NCBI GenBank assembly: GCA_947179485.1
Contig: OX359246.1
Span: 35,133,632-35,197,631 of the forward strand
Origin: Allacma fusca
Lineage: Eukaryota > Arthropoda > Collembola > Symphypleona > Sminthuridae
Reading direction: 5' to 3'
DNA length: 64,000 nt
Below the pieces are notes generated by a model, which was not told the DNA's origin, searched no databases, and saw only the letters and a program-made list of their open reading frames with translations. This document shows positions 23,708-37,500 of the stretch, in pieces. The position numbers and the translations under genes were made by a program. The first letter of the stretch is position 1. Each line of letters starts with the position of its first letter.

Positions 23708-26066
23708 ATGAAGGAAAAGGAAGCGGAGAACCCGGGCTTGGGAGATCATGTGGACCCGAAGAATAAGTTGAAAGTTAGGGAGCTGGTTCATAAACTTATT
23801 ATTAGGTAATTAATCAAATTATTGGTTGTAAATTGTGGTATTTGGTGTTATTTAAGGATATTTAAAAGGAAATAGTATTAGATTCTAATCCGGCGTGTTT
23901 CGATTCAATGTGTTTCCTGGAGTTTAAATAATGTTGGGAATGCGAAAGGATTTGAATAAATTGAATTTGTAATGGGATGTATAATTTTATCATTGCCTTC
24001 ACATTTTGTGCCGTTACTTTATTTACATGCGATTTTATACATATGTACGGGAATTTAATATTTACAGTCAGCTCTTTTACGATGGGTTCCAGCAAGTGGC
24101 ATCTCAAATGATTCAGCTTACACATCCTGACAGTCCTTGTCCGCCTTCGGATAGACTCGTGCACTTGGTAACGCTAGGACTGGAGCAGGAGCAAAAGAGT
24201 GGGTTTAGAAAGTTTTTTTGTTGTCATTCCTCGGCGTGGGTGAAATTCTAGATTCTTTTATGAGTTTAAGTTACCTGTGTTCAAAAAAATTAACTTGATG
24301 ATATTTCGGAGGTAAATGTTACGTTAATGCGGTATTATTCTAGACTATTTGTTTAATGTTTAGCCCAAGGAGCGAAGATTACGAGTATCTCTACTAAGTT
24401 TGATCATTTGGGAGCTGGCTTGGACTTGGAAAGTATGAATGAAGCCGCTATCCAAGCTCCAGAACCGTGTCTTTATGAGACCGTGTATGTTACTGCTCAT
24501 AAGGCTCCTTGCAGGGCTGGGGCTATTAATTCGGATGGGTCACTTGTGGCCACTGGAAGTGCTGATACTTCTATAAAGGTAATAATGCCTTTGATGTTAA
24601 TATTGGGTTTTAATATTTGTGGGTTGTATTTGAAACAATCATTATAATTTGGAATTGCGAATTGAGATATATTTCTACTAAATCGATATAATAGATCCTG
24701 AGTGTGGAAAGAATGTTGGCGAAGTCATCAGATGTGGAGAGCACGGAGCCGCAAGGTCATCCTGTTATTCGAACTTTGTATGACCATGGAGAGGAGGTTA
24801 CCAGCTTGGAATTTCATCCTAAAGAGCAAATTCTAGTATCTGGGAGCCGTGACTGTACTGTGCGGCTATTTGATTACAGTCGGACTTCCGTGAAGAAAGC
24901 TTTCCGTGTTATTAATGTGAGAATTACTGTCTCCCGTTTTTGTAATGAGCGATAAATTTGATTTGTGATCGTGTGAATTAGCAACTCCTTTTTCTCTTTA
25001 GAAAATCATCAATATTCTTAATTATGCCATGCCTAGCAATTACTTGAGTTCAAATTCGTTGAAGTTTATAATTTTGTTAACATTAGGAATCAGCTCAAGT
25101 TCAGTCGTTGTCATTTCATCCCACGGGTGATTACTTGATTGTTGGGACAAAGCAGCCCGTCTTGCGAGTTTATGATGTGAACACGTCACAATGTTTCGTT
25201 AGCAATCACCTGGATGGTTGTCATAAAGGCGAAATTATGTCTTTGGCGTAAGAGAGGAGCTATGCTCTTAAATGCTATTAGTTATATACTGTATTGTACT
25301 CTGGAGGGCTCTCAATATTTTGGTTGTTTAGGTGGTCGTCCGACGGGAAAATGTATGTGTCAGCTTCCGTTGATGGTAGCATAAAGATTTGGGATGGAGT
25401 TTCCAGTAAATGTATAAACACCATTGCAAAAGCTCATGATGGTACTGAAGTTGGTTCTGTTACGTTCACTCGTAACAATAAAGTGAGTTAGTTCAGTAAA
25501 AATCGTACATATAACAGCTTAGATACTGTGACAGTATAAATTGTTAATACGGCTTCATTTATTGTTCCGCACCGTCTAGTATATCTTATCATCCGGAAAG
25601 GACTCCTTAGTCAAACTCTGGGAATTATCAACATACCGAAGCTTAATAGCTTACACGGGAGCCGGTGCCACAGGAAAGCAGGAATTTACGTCTCAGGCAT
25701 GTTTTAATCATACGGAAGAGTATGCAATCTACCCGGATGAAGCCACCGTCTCACTATGTGTTTGGGATGCCAGGACGGCTCAGAGACAGAATTTACTATC
25801 ACTTGGTAATTTTTATTGCTCAATTTAAGTCGCCTTTATTTCCATTCTATTTTTTAATAGTTCTGCCTATAACTTTAGGTAGGAATATTCCGTATAATAA
25901 ATTAATAACAATTGCATTACGAATGTTTTATTAAAACAATATATTATTCCAAGGTCACAACGGTCCAATTCGTCGAATCGTCCATTCAGCAGTATCCGCT
26001 GGCTTCCTTACCTGCTCCGACGACTTCAGGGCTCGCTTCTGGTACCGAAGGATGGTACCTTTGTAA
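23708..26066 (+). CDS. CSTF1: Cleavage stimulation factor subunit 1 (CstF-50)
   Basis: The CDS is join(23708..23805, 24068..24198, 24364..24578, 24695..24916, 25087..25247, 25332..25482, 25580..25805, 25954..26066), encoding 438 residues against about 431 in vertebrates. All eight exons join in frame at GT-AG sites; exon 2 uses a weaker GTGGGT donor. An N-terminal homodimerisation region comes first ([20 protein letters not shown]), then a linker, then WD40 repeats running to the C-terminus. Clear family blocks are [98 protein letters not shown] and the terminal [13 protein letters not shown]. CstF-50 is the WD40 subunit of the CstF complex, which binds the GU-rich downstream element and stimulates pre-mRNA cleavage and polyadenylation in the nucleus. 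The first 17 or so residues are rich in Lys and Glu and specific to this sequence. No defect is seen. Confidence 0.95.
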
Positions 26067-28540
26067 ACTCCATGAAAATGTTAATTTAAACTCCATTTGT
26101 AATTTTGCTATTTTAGTGTTTTCTTAAAATCATTGTTTTCCACATTGTATATATCTTACTTATAGTACCAATTATTACATTTTTTTGTTCTTTGATCACA
26201 TTACCTTCTACAAATGAGCAGTTACAACATTCAATTATTTTATTCAAGGTAAAGCAAATCATCGACCTAAAGTATCTACTGTTATCTACAATCTCTGTTT
26301 AAAATAAAATGACTGATATGCAAAGAACAATAGATACTGAAAGTTATCTATAGCACACTTATCTTGTAGCTAACAGCTATACAGTATGCCCGTAACTGAA
26401 CCCAGCCCAAGCCTCGTCATAAAATCACATTAAGGGTGGTTATTTCTACACTGTAAGACATTACCATGCCTCTGTTTGAAGTCTCTTCTAGTAGCTAATT
26501 ATACTAACCCAATTATGTACCATATGTATCAACGCCTTCTCTTCCAAGCGTAGCGTAAAGCATCGCATTGTAATCCTTTGATGTAATGTATCCCACAAAG
26601 GATTCATACCCTTACAAAAAATCCTATGTACTGTACTAACTTACCTCCAATCTTATCTCGTCATAAATCATTTTTGTTTCCCATGTGCCGGAAATTCACG
26701 AAAAAAAAGGGTATTGTTGTACAAAATATCCTTAAATAAATGATTCCTGCTTTTGATTTCAGAACGAAGGAATATGAAAAAAAAATGTCTCGTCTGTATA
26801 CAGTCCACCATCTGTGATTCGATGGGTGAGACACATCTCTGACTCTCAGAACATCCCATGGCTCCGTCCTTTCCTATACTCGTGCGAGAGTGAAGCATTG
26901 GTCTAAACTCGCTATATAGTTTTGCAGTACTTTCCAACATCGCTTCTCTCATCTGACTGACTTGACAAAAAAAAAGATGTGGAAGATCCTGAGGCAAACT
27001 CAGCTATGGGAAATATATCCTCTCTCTCTCACACACACACACACTAAGTTAAAAAGCTCCTTGGAATAATAAAATAATGTTCTGAGATGAGTTCGTGCAT
27101 AGCCAAGAGCAGCTAGCTACAAGTTCACAATTTGTTTTCACTCTCAATGAACTCTGCATATAGTTAAAGAGAGAGAGAGAGAGAGAGAGGCTATACATTT
27201 ATACATACCACCTTAGAAAAGAAGCTCGAAAGATTTTTACAAGATTGAAATTACTATTATTGTGGAGAGTATATTGGAAACATGGGAAATTCATTGACCC
27301 TCCTGAAAATCCTGGAACTTTCTACTACACGGACAGACTAACTTCAAGTGCTGAAAAAATATTTTCTCCTTTTTATACTCGCTCCTATAAATTCCCCCAA
27401 TCAGGATTTTCCGGTCGAGTAAATGGGTCAGAATAAAAAGTGACAGGTGGTATCATCAACTTGTAACGCTCTTCATTTGCTACGACAACAACAACACTTC
27501 TTACAAGCTAATTCCAAAGAATTTATTTATACAAGTTTCCCTTCAATGTACTCAATGGACACAATACACACACATAAGAGGCTAGAGCTCTGCTATTGAT
27601 TTTTAACAAGAATGTTCATTCCAACATTCAAAGGATGGTTATTGTATTCAATGTGACCCGAAAGTGTGCACAGTTATCTACAAACATTGCAAAGCGTTGC
27701 AATTTCCCTGGAATTGTTCCTTATCTCCAACAACGTAAACATCATTACACAAGAGCTCTCCTGATATTGACCGTCAAATTGTCTCCATGCTCCCAAAAAA
27801 AATTAATTAACCAAAGCTGCAAATAATTCTGAATACTCAAGATCAACTTTTTCCCTTCCTTGTGTCTGTGTGTGTGTGTGTTTTTTTTATTCTATTAACT
27901 ATACAATTTACTCTTATTACAAAGTTCCATATATTTCTGAACCGTTCAATAATAATTATTATACATCACTCCAAATATATATATTTTTTTGTGTATGTGC
28001 AAATGTGAGACATTACACATGACCGACCTTAAACCCTCAGGTATAAAATAGAACTTCAATGACCTAGGAGGTTAGATCATTGCTTCCTTGTGGTTGCCAT
28101 TGCCATATAGTATATAGCGAAAGTAAGGAGGAAGAGTTTGTCACTTTAAATTTAGCTTATGTTGGGAATCCGTAGGTGATCCTGGTCTACACACATCTGT
28201 TTATTGTTTGTGTGCCAACGGGAACCGACTTTGGCTCTGACCTCTATAATCTGATTCAAGAGATTCAGACAGGATTTTATTTCAGTGAACAGATATCCTA
28301 TGAACTTGGTTTCCCTGGAGTCGGTGTCTGCGGAAAAATTTTGGAGGAAATATATTTTTTTTCTCCAATCAGGGATAATTATTCATTTGTAAAAAGAAAT
28401 TATTTCTCTTGTCTCTCTCTATATTTTTTTTTTCTCTTCAAAATTGAGTCAATAATTTTGAATGAGTTTGAACTTGATTGATTTGGGTGGTGTTCGTCGA
28501 GTTCGTTCTGGTCTCCATTGTTCGTCGGGGATTTGTTGTG
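26067..28540. other. Intergenic between CSTF1 and LRRFIP2
   Basis: This should contain the CSTF1 3' UTR and the promoter of the upstream LRRFIP2 first exon. Simple repeats occur at 27021-27044 (TC then AC), 27168-27189 (GA) and 27866-27881 (GT). No coding exon is supported. Confidence 0.5.
26303..26308 (+). terminator. Candidate polyadenylation signal of CSTF1
   Basis: AATAAA about 240 nt beyond the CSTF1 stop codon. Assigned by motif and distance only. Confidence 0.4.
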
Positions 28541-31500
28541 ATGGAGCGATCTGCGGAAATCAAGGATAATAATGTGGGCCATATCGGCAGTCGTCGACGA
28601 GTCATTAGTAAATCCCATTACTCTGCAGAGGATCAAGCTTTGGATCAAATTGCTAAAGAGGTAAATACTCTAAGATATTTATATTGGGGCTTATAATAAT
28701 AATTATTTATATAGACTATGGTGTCTCTGCTGAATACTAATACAACTCTCAAAATGTGTGTACTTTTGAAAAATATTAAAACCTGTATAGACCCTTGGCA
28801 AATGTTTGTCCTGGGATTTGTTTAACATCCAAGGATTAACAAGTAATTATGTATCCGCATGCACTTAATTACCTCTAAATGCATAATGAATGGAAAGTAA
28901 ATAGTAGTGTGGGAAAAGTTGATTAAACATGGGGCTTTTAGCAGAGATATATATTCTCTCTCTCTCCCAGATATTTACATGCACACAAGGACCTGTGAAT
29001 TTTCTGTCTTGTGTCATTTAAATTCTTCCTACATCTGTAGATACACACATACAGATGTCCCACAACATCAAATCTACGTGTGACTTTAAAACTAACGAGC
29101 TCAAAATGTTATTACCTAATTAATTTATCTACAAAACTCCATCATGTGCACGTACACATAAGTTTACTTGCTCAGGGGTAATTACTACAAAGGTTCTATA
29201 ACCAAAGTATTTTTATCTTGTTCCCTCTGCAAACGTAAAAAAAAAAGTTCAGTAATTATAATTATTATAGATTTGTACACCGCGGATTTAATTAGCAATA
29301 ACTTTATGATTTAACATATCCTTCAGATAGAGAGTATCCTTTACAAATTATTAAAATTAAACTAAATACATGGAATTGTTATGGAATCCGTGAGAATATC
29401 AAATGGGATTTTCAAAATTGTACGGGAAATTTTTTTTATTGCCCTATCCTACATATAATCTAGAAGAAGCTTCATAATGTTTCTACTGTATTCACAGATA
29501 TAAGTCCATTGTATTCTATACCATTGTACTTTTGCTTGGATTAAAAGTCCACTATATACACATCCAGCTCCTTTTCACACATACATCAATGGCAGGCAGA
29601 CACATCAACTCTTGCAGTAGTCCTGATACAAAACAATGAAAAAGCAGTCCCCCGTAAATTATGTAAGTGCAGGGAATGTACATACTTAATATGTTCTAGT
29701 CTACAAATGCTATTTAAATAGAGCAACTGAATAAGAGGAAAAAAAACGATGAACTCCACTGAAATCAGTTCAAGTGGAACAAATCCTAGCTGGTCTTAAA
29801 TCACTGTTTCAAAGTCGGCTTCTGTGTACTGTACATAACCTATTGGTATACTTATAATAGATATGTATATAATATACCAGGGAGATTCTATAGAAATGTC
29901 AACATATGTACATGACGTACATATGTATGTAATTACATATATACATTTCATAGAAATACTCCTATCCCAGCTCACCCTTAGACTCAATTAAGTGTCAGCA
30001 CCCATTCATCAAGCACACTGCAGCATGATAGTTTTAATGCTCCTGACGAAAAATCCAATTATGATGGTAGCGGAGTTCTGGTAGTAAAATGTAGTGAGAG
30101 AGGCTCTCTTTAAAAGAGTTTAATATCAACATTTTGACAATGAAGGTCTATAGTAACCGCAAGTCAGTAAATTATAGAGGACGGGACAATGAGTGCACTT
30201 TAACAGTAACGACTTTCACCACAGATTGCATTCCCAATTAGTCCCATGGATGTATCCACCTTGGACTCAAAGCCCCCGCAATCAGTACATCCCAACAAAA
30301 GCATAAAGATCTCTGCACTTTCCTCAAAAACTTAAGTAATTTCGGGTAATAAAGCTCCATATGAAATCCTTACGATTATGGTTATATCTCTCGCCCTTCA
30401 AAAAAAGGCAAAGGAATGACTGGATTGGAAATTGGTGTGAAAATAGTGATCGGGCCCAAGTGATTTTTTTCCCCTTTCCAGATCCATTCCACTAAAAGAG
30501 CTCTCATACAAAAAAAAAATAGATATACATAAGGATAATTACATTCAATGCTGAATTTCATTCCTTACATATGTATCTATTAGGAAAGGGTTAGTATAAG
30601 GTCTAGACGTGTCTAATGGAGACAAATTCCCATCGATTGGGCCCTTTCCTCAACTCTCCCTACTCCTTACACAGTGGCAGTTTACAGGGTTGAGTTTGTA
30701 CCCCACCTCGGGCTTTTCACACAACCCCGACTCTGTACATTTTATTTCTCCCTGGTTTCCCCACGTATAGTGTCATAGTACGAACATGTACAGTGTTCAC
30801 GTCTTTGGTCAATTACGGTAAATTGACGGGACTCTCCCACTACAATGTATTTACATCCAGACGCATGGACACACATTTCTCGGAGTTCCTTGTCGGGCGG
30901 AGAGTTGTAGGGAAAGCCCGGTATTTTACTTTTAAAAACTTGTGGCACTGCAGCTCTTATATATACTGTTGGAACAGGAAGAGGAAAAAGCAGGAGCAGG
31001 AACAGTATCAGCAGCAGTAGCAGCAGCACTATATAGGGGATACGGATTCATGGGAAAGGTTAAAACTGACGGCGTGACGGGCTTCCTGGGCTTGACATTG
31101 GGAGGAGGCAAGTTGAGTGAACCGGGTTATATGTACTCCTATAGGAGGGGATGGAGGGGGCATATACTATTTCTGCAATTCTTATTCGGTGCGGTTCTGG
31201 CGGTCGATGCGAATGCCGGCATTCATCATCATTCCCTGATATTTCTGTCAGGCTGTTGTTGAAACTTTTCTCACAACTGGGAAATTTGAGGAGGGTGTGT
31301 GTATGTGTGTGTGTAAGTGTAGATATGTATGTGTATGTGTGTATGTGTGTATGTGTGTGTGTATGTGTATATGTGTGTGTGTGTATATGTGTGGGTGCGG
31401 ATTTTATGATTACAAGGGAAATAGCGTTGTTTTTATAAAAATAGCTGAAACAACTTGAGGGAATAATTTGTATGGAGATTGTACTCAAATGATACAATAA

Positions 31501-34500
31501 CTAACTTGTAACTACCCCAGAAATGAGTAAATTGCTGTAGGTTCTGTCTTTGTATTTTTTTCTGTATAACTATCTATACTTAATGTAGAAATCTATATGT
31601 ACTCACTCCTCCCATGGAACATAGGATTTGTTGCCCATTCACAATTTATAAAATCTTTGAGCCAAATGGTCAAGGAATGGATGATTAAGACTGGGGGAGA
31701 GATAATTCAAAAACAGAGAGAACACACTCAAAGTGTAAACATCTGTTGGACAAATCCGGATTCGAGATTGTTCTCTGAACTGTGTTCTATATCTATGCAT
31801 GTGTGAATTTCATAGGAGAGACAGTGGATGTAGATATCTACACCACATACTATGTAGAGACTCCACACCAAACTGTGCTGGTAATTTCCTATTAAAGTGT
31901 AGAGTTAGCATACGAACATAGTCATGGGGAAAAGTAGAAAATTAGGACACACCTCTAAATGTGTTTAACAGATTCAGAGGTGACGTCAGATTTGCATCCT
32001 GTGTGCGTATGTTTGGGCCTCTCACTCATCACAACTACATACAAGAGCCTCTCATATGTAGTAGATATAGATAATTACATATAAGCACTTTGGAGAATAA
32101 TATTATTGAGGGTTGGATATTTAAAAGACTCTTTACAGGATGATGTGCCAGCTAAATCATTTTGGATTTGAGAGGAAAAAGGGACAACGGCTTTGGATTA
32201 ACTCAATAGTAAAAGAGATTGAGTGTATATAGTTACTCATATATGAAGGTTCTTGAAGGATCTCTTGTATATGTCAATCCTACTCCAATCTCTATGGCTC
32301 CAAGATCTGAGGTTTTGTACCTACATCTGGCGTCAGCATTAGCATAAAATTCATTCATTCCAATGAATTGAATTTCCATTAATTTTTAAGGCTTGAGTAA
32401 GCCCCCTGTTATTACTCCATCGGTCGGACCTATACATATAGTAATTGTAGGTTTAAGACCAGACCCTATGCTGACTCCAATGATGGCTCATAAACATAAT
32501 GTAATCAAATATATGACATGGTCGTAAGCATAAAAGTCGAGGAAAACCGTCCAAGTCAATGCTATTGGGGGAGGATTAGGCAATTTTTATCGTGTTTGTA
32601 CAACGACACGCACTGATGACTTCTCTCTCTCTCTTTTTCTCTCTCTCTCCGTCTTTAAAAATCTATATACACAAAATTATGCACACAAATTTTATGAGCT
32701 TTACTTCATTATAAACATCAACTGCACTCATAACCTTAGTCAATTTTTATCACCCCTTGCCTTATATATTCTCTCATCTCTCAAAGCTCTGAGCCTGCCC
32801 ATAACCACACATGTGTAGCATATTATGGGATATTGTACACCGCCAGGAGTACCAAATGACCAAAGGTTTAGTCAGTGGTAATTTCTAACCACTACTTTTT
32901 CTACTCTACTATTCACACAGACACATACACACACAAACACACACACACACACACACACACATACATACATCCACTTCTGAGAACAACGCTTCAAATTATA
33001 ATTGTTTAAAATACACTTCCAAAGTATTTGCGCAATGGAAGCTTCATAATAAAAATTAGCCAGTAGTGAGCGCTATAGCAGTAGTAGTAGTCCCAAAGAG
33101 GGATAGCTTTGAAACAATAAATAATGCATGGGAACATATCTCCATAAAATATTGCATAATATATAATGGCTCTGCTTAACATTACAAAACACTTAAATCA
33201 ATGATTAATTGATGACTTATTGCTTCACATACCTATTTACTATATATGACTCTTTTAATGAGCTCACTCAATCATCTCTATAGACCCTAAAGCCATAATT
33301 CCCAGTACATAAGGTACAAAGTCGCTATAGGTAAAATCCTATGTACAGAAGGTGTGGTAATACCTTTACTACAAGATTGCGGAGTAGGGACTACAATAAT
33401 AATAATTATTATTATTGCACCACAACCGTAAGAAATTCTCCACCTGCACTCCGCCAGGGACTCTTCAAAGGGAATTTCGGGAAAGTGTGAATAAATTGGA
33501 TTAATTTCCAGTCAGAATTTCACACATTGTCTTTCCCTACCCTGAAGAATTCCCTGTAAATTCTTGCATTTGATTTGTACAGATATTTCCCTTGAATTCT
33601 TTTATACACGTAATTTATAGTACGTTTTTAGGAGTAAATGAAACTAATGATGTGGGTTTCAATTCATTAGGATAATTTTTCTTGATTTGTATGAGCTCAC
33701 AAAAGAGGTAATTATTGAGATATCCTTTACACTTGTCAAAGTGTAATTAGATATTAAGCAAGTATAGGAAACATAAGTTCATACAGATCCAAGGATTACA
33801 GGGAAGGGACAAGATTAAAGGAGAGGGAAAAAAAGGAAAGAATAAAATATTGTTATCAGTCCATCTATCCGCCGCTTCATGTTAAACAATGAGCATGGCC
33901 GGATCAAGTTTGGAAGTTCTCATAAAGATGCTTGCCATTTCCTCAAGTCGCTCTCCGTCTCTGGCGCTTTTGGCACGAGGATTCAGAATATAAAGGTAGT
34001 AATATTATTATTGCCAACACAACTCCTTGGCTCGGTGAAGTTGAACATGACGATGGGAGGAAAAGATCGAGGATCTTCCCTATATGAATGCTATGTATAC
34101 TTAATCTTCGCTTGTATTGTTAACTACATGGACGTTCTCCTTCTCAGCCTCATGCGATAGCCCATACATATACATAATTACATACATAGTTATATCCTGA
34201 GGATATCAAAAAAGTTTAAACTTCGTTGGAGAGAAAACTTGTCTTTTTCGTACTGTGGCCCTCCCTCGTGACTCGTGAGGGTTCTTTTAAAGTTTACCGC
34301 CTCATAAATCAGTCAACCTTTCCTCAGTTGACATCATTCTCCTCTCATGATGTTTAAGTTTCAAAAAATTTTTTGAAGGAGTAACGCCAAAGCTGTCAAC
34401 ACTTATCTCAATGCTGTCGCTCCTATATATCGGGCTTGACCTTCAGAGCCCAATGCAATATAACTACAATCTTTTTTTTTTGGGGTGTGGGGATTTTTAA

Positions 34501-37500
34501 AAACTTCAGAAATTGAGGACCGTTTTGAGGAAAATAAAATGTGGGACTATCATTTCCGTCTGAAATTTGTGAAGGAACTTTGTCTGTGACACAACTGCTC
34601 TCCCTGCATTTAATATGTTGTGTCTAAATTCTATTAACCCTTTTGGCAGAGCTCTCGAATTGCATACGCATTTGCATAGTTGTATCATCAGCATCAGCAT
34701 ATTTTAGCATTTTCTGTTTTGATTCCTCTCACACCCACGAAATCATAGGAAGCTCCATGTGTTGTTGGGAGTAGGAGCTGCTGCAGGCTGCAGGCACTGC
34801 AGCAAGAGTTAAATACAAATAAGTATATACATATGAATGATACTCTTTAAATGTTATCAAATGTGATACAAGGATCCACCTACAATGGTTCTTCAAAAGA
34901 CATTGCACAATCCTCGTTACTTTTGTCAAGCACCGTGCCAAAAAATAATAAACATAGATATATAACCAAAAATTAAAGAGGTTTACGCCATACTTTCACT
35001 CATCCGTCCGAAATATCTATATATTAGTGTCAGATTATCTATATGAAGGGAAAAAAGCCATACAAATTATGAGTCAGAGAGCCTTAGGAAAGCCTTTAAA
35101 AATCCTAATTCGTTGACGTGTCAAAGACGAGATAGAAAAGTTTTAGTCTCATCCGAATGGAATTTCTCATATGCTCTTTTACCCGGCCAGCTACCTTTTT
35201 CGAGTCTCAGACTGCAAGTTTATTTTGAGCCTGTGTTTACTTTCACTTTTGTGTATGGGACTCTCATAGTGTGTGTGTGTGTGTGTTTCTATAGATAGAT
35301 ACATATAGATATATATAGATCTCTGTATCTACATATGACAGATTGAGTATACTACACTTATAGAGTCTATCTTGGTCCGTACACCCACGCTCTAAACCCG
35401 TCGTCCTGCGTGAATGAAACTCTACTATGTGTACATTTGTTGGGTCATCAATCATCAAAGTCCTTATTTTCCTTGAGTCTCAAGTTCCACTTAAGACCAC
35501 TCAGATCCGACAATATTCAACTATCTAATCCAATCACAATGGTCCATTCCCAATTTGACTTGCCCTCTCATCAAATCTCTTATAAATACTTTTTAAAACT
35601 AATAACTTCTCATTTAAACTCTGAATCAAAAGCATCCTCCACAAATCCTGCCCATTAAAATCATCTAGTTAAGAAAAATATGGGAGTTAAAATCCACATA
35701 GGACTCCTCATATTATTCACTCCAGGGATAAAAGCTGGAGCTGAGGCATATGGGACGCTCTAGAGAACAGACTCTACACATTAGCTATTTACAAACACAC
35801 GCGTTCCAGCCAAATTTTTTCATTCACCTCGTGTCGGAATTGAGAATAGACTCTGGGCAAAAGCTCATGGGAAATCTAAATTTGAGATATAAGGAGCTTT
35901 TGCAACTGTGAAGATTTTTTTTGGAGGTAAAATTTACTCCTCATGTGTTTTGTTAGTACACACGTCCACATACATATGTATGCATACTGTAGTGTTAGAA
36001 ATAATTATTACTCCTTTACAATAACTAAAATAAGGATTCCTATACGAAGTTTAACATCTACTGTATTATATTTTCTTCACAATTATTCTTTTACAGTGTA
36101 AACTGAAAAGGCCAGAAAAAAAGATCGTAAATTGCTCTCAAAACCCTCTCTATGGGTACTTTTGCTCTGCAAATCCCCCTTCAAACAGCCAGCATATATT
36201 ATGTATACAGACGTGAGGGTAGTGTAATTCTCCACGCACAGCCGCATCTAAAATTTAATGTGGCGTTAAAATGTATGAGCAAAAATTTCAGAGGGAAGTC
36301 TGCTTCCAGTTTGCAAAGAATAGTGAGTGATAATTAAGATTCATGGTAAACAAACAGTAGCTATACAGTATATACAGGCTTGGATGGAGTGGGACCACAT
36401 TTACAATTGTGTAATTCCCCAAACCTTATGGAAATCCACGGATTAGCATGTGCTTGTTAAGAAGGTAATAATTATATGAGGTGTAGGGTGTAAGAAGCCA
36501 AGGGTAATAATAAAGCAGCTGGGAAAGAAAATTTGGAGAGATTCTAGTAGTTCATATCTTCCTATAATAATTATTATATTGGAAGCTCCTCTGTCCTCTC
36601 ATATTTAGATAGATACAGATACTAACAAAATCCAAGGGGGATAAATAAATGTAATTAAATGTAATTATCTATACGAGCTGTACATAATTACAGGAGTATA
36701 TTTTGAGAGTAGAATCGTAAATTTGTTATTTGTTATTCACAAAAGCTCAGGGCATATATGGGATATGTTAAATAATATGTAATGTGGTTCATCATTGGAG
36801 GAGGATTTTGTCGTGAGGCATTCTTTTGGATTTCTCAAAAGGAAAAGCATATATGCAGTGAGCGGTGTCAAGTTATTTCTGTCTTGGAAAAAAATGTGAT
36901 CGTGTGAAGACGTGTGGTTGTTGTGGGATATGCATTAGCAGTACTTTCTCATCTCATGTGGAGGGGCAAAAGCAGTAGTAGCAGTTAAAGGAGCCGTAGA
37001 AGCTTCAGAGTTCCCACTATTTAAGTTAAGGTATCAGCCTCTATGTCTAAATGGGGAGAAGATAAAGAAGGAAGAAAATATACTTTTGGAACCATCTCAC
37101 ACTATTCATAGCTTTGTGCTATATATGTAGATATATGCTGATGCTATTTTTTTCAAGTATAAGCATCCCTCTGTGTATAGGTCCAAAACACACCTCGATA
37201 TGCATAATTATGTGTCTGTGTATGTTTGAAGATGGTTAGGAAGCAGAGCAATTCCAAACCAGCCTACTACCATCACTTCGGTGTGCATTCCATGTACAAA
37301 CATTGGAGTAGATTTTTTGCAAGGAGGATTGTATTTAGGAAGAAAAAAAACAGGCATCCGAGTTTAGTAACATTCGGGCTTGGGGATATATCCTTCGGAG
37401 TGAGTATTACTCCTTACTCTGACTTCATACACAGTACGGAAGGATCTAATTGAAAACCGGAGCAACTCCCAGTTGATCCTGAACAACCAGTGAGTAACAA

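Noticed and set aside
31060-31497. 145-codon minus-strand frame rich in His-Thr
   Set aside because: It is generated by the compound GT microsatellite at 31295-31397.
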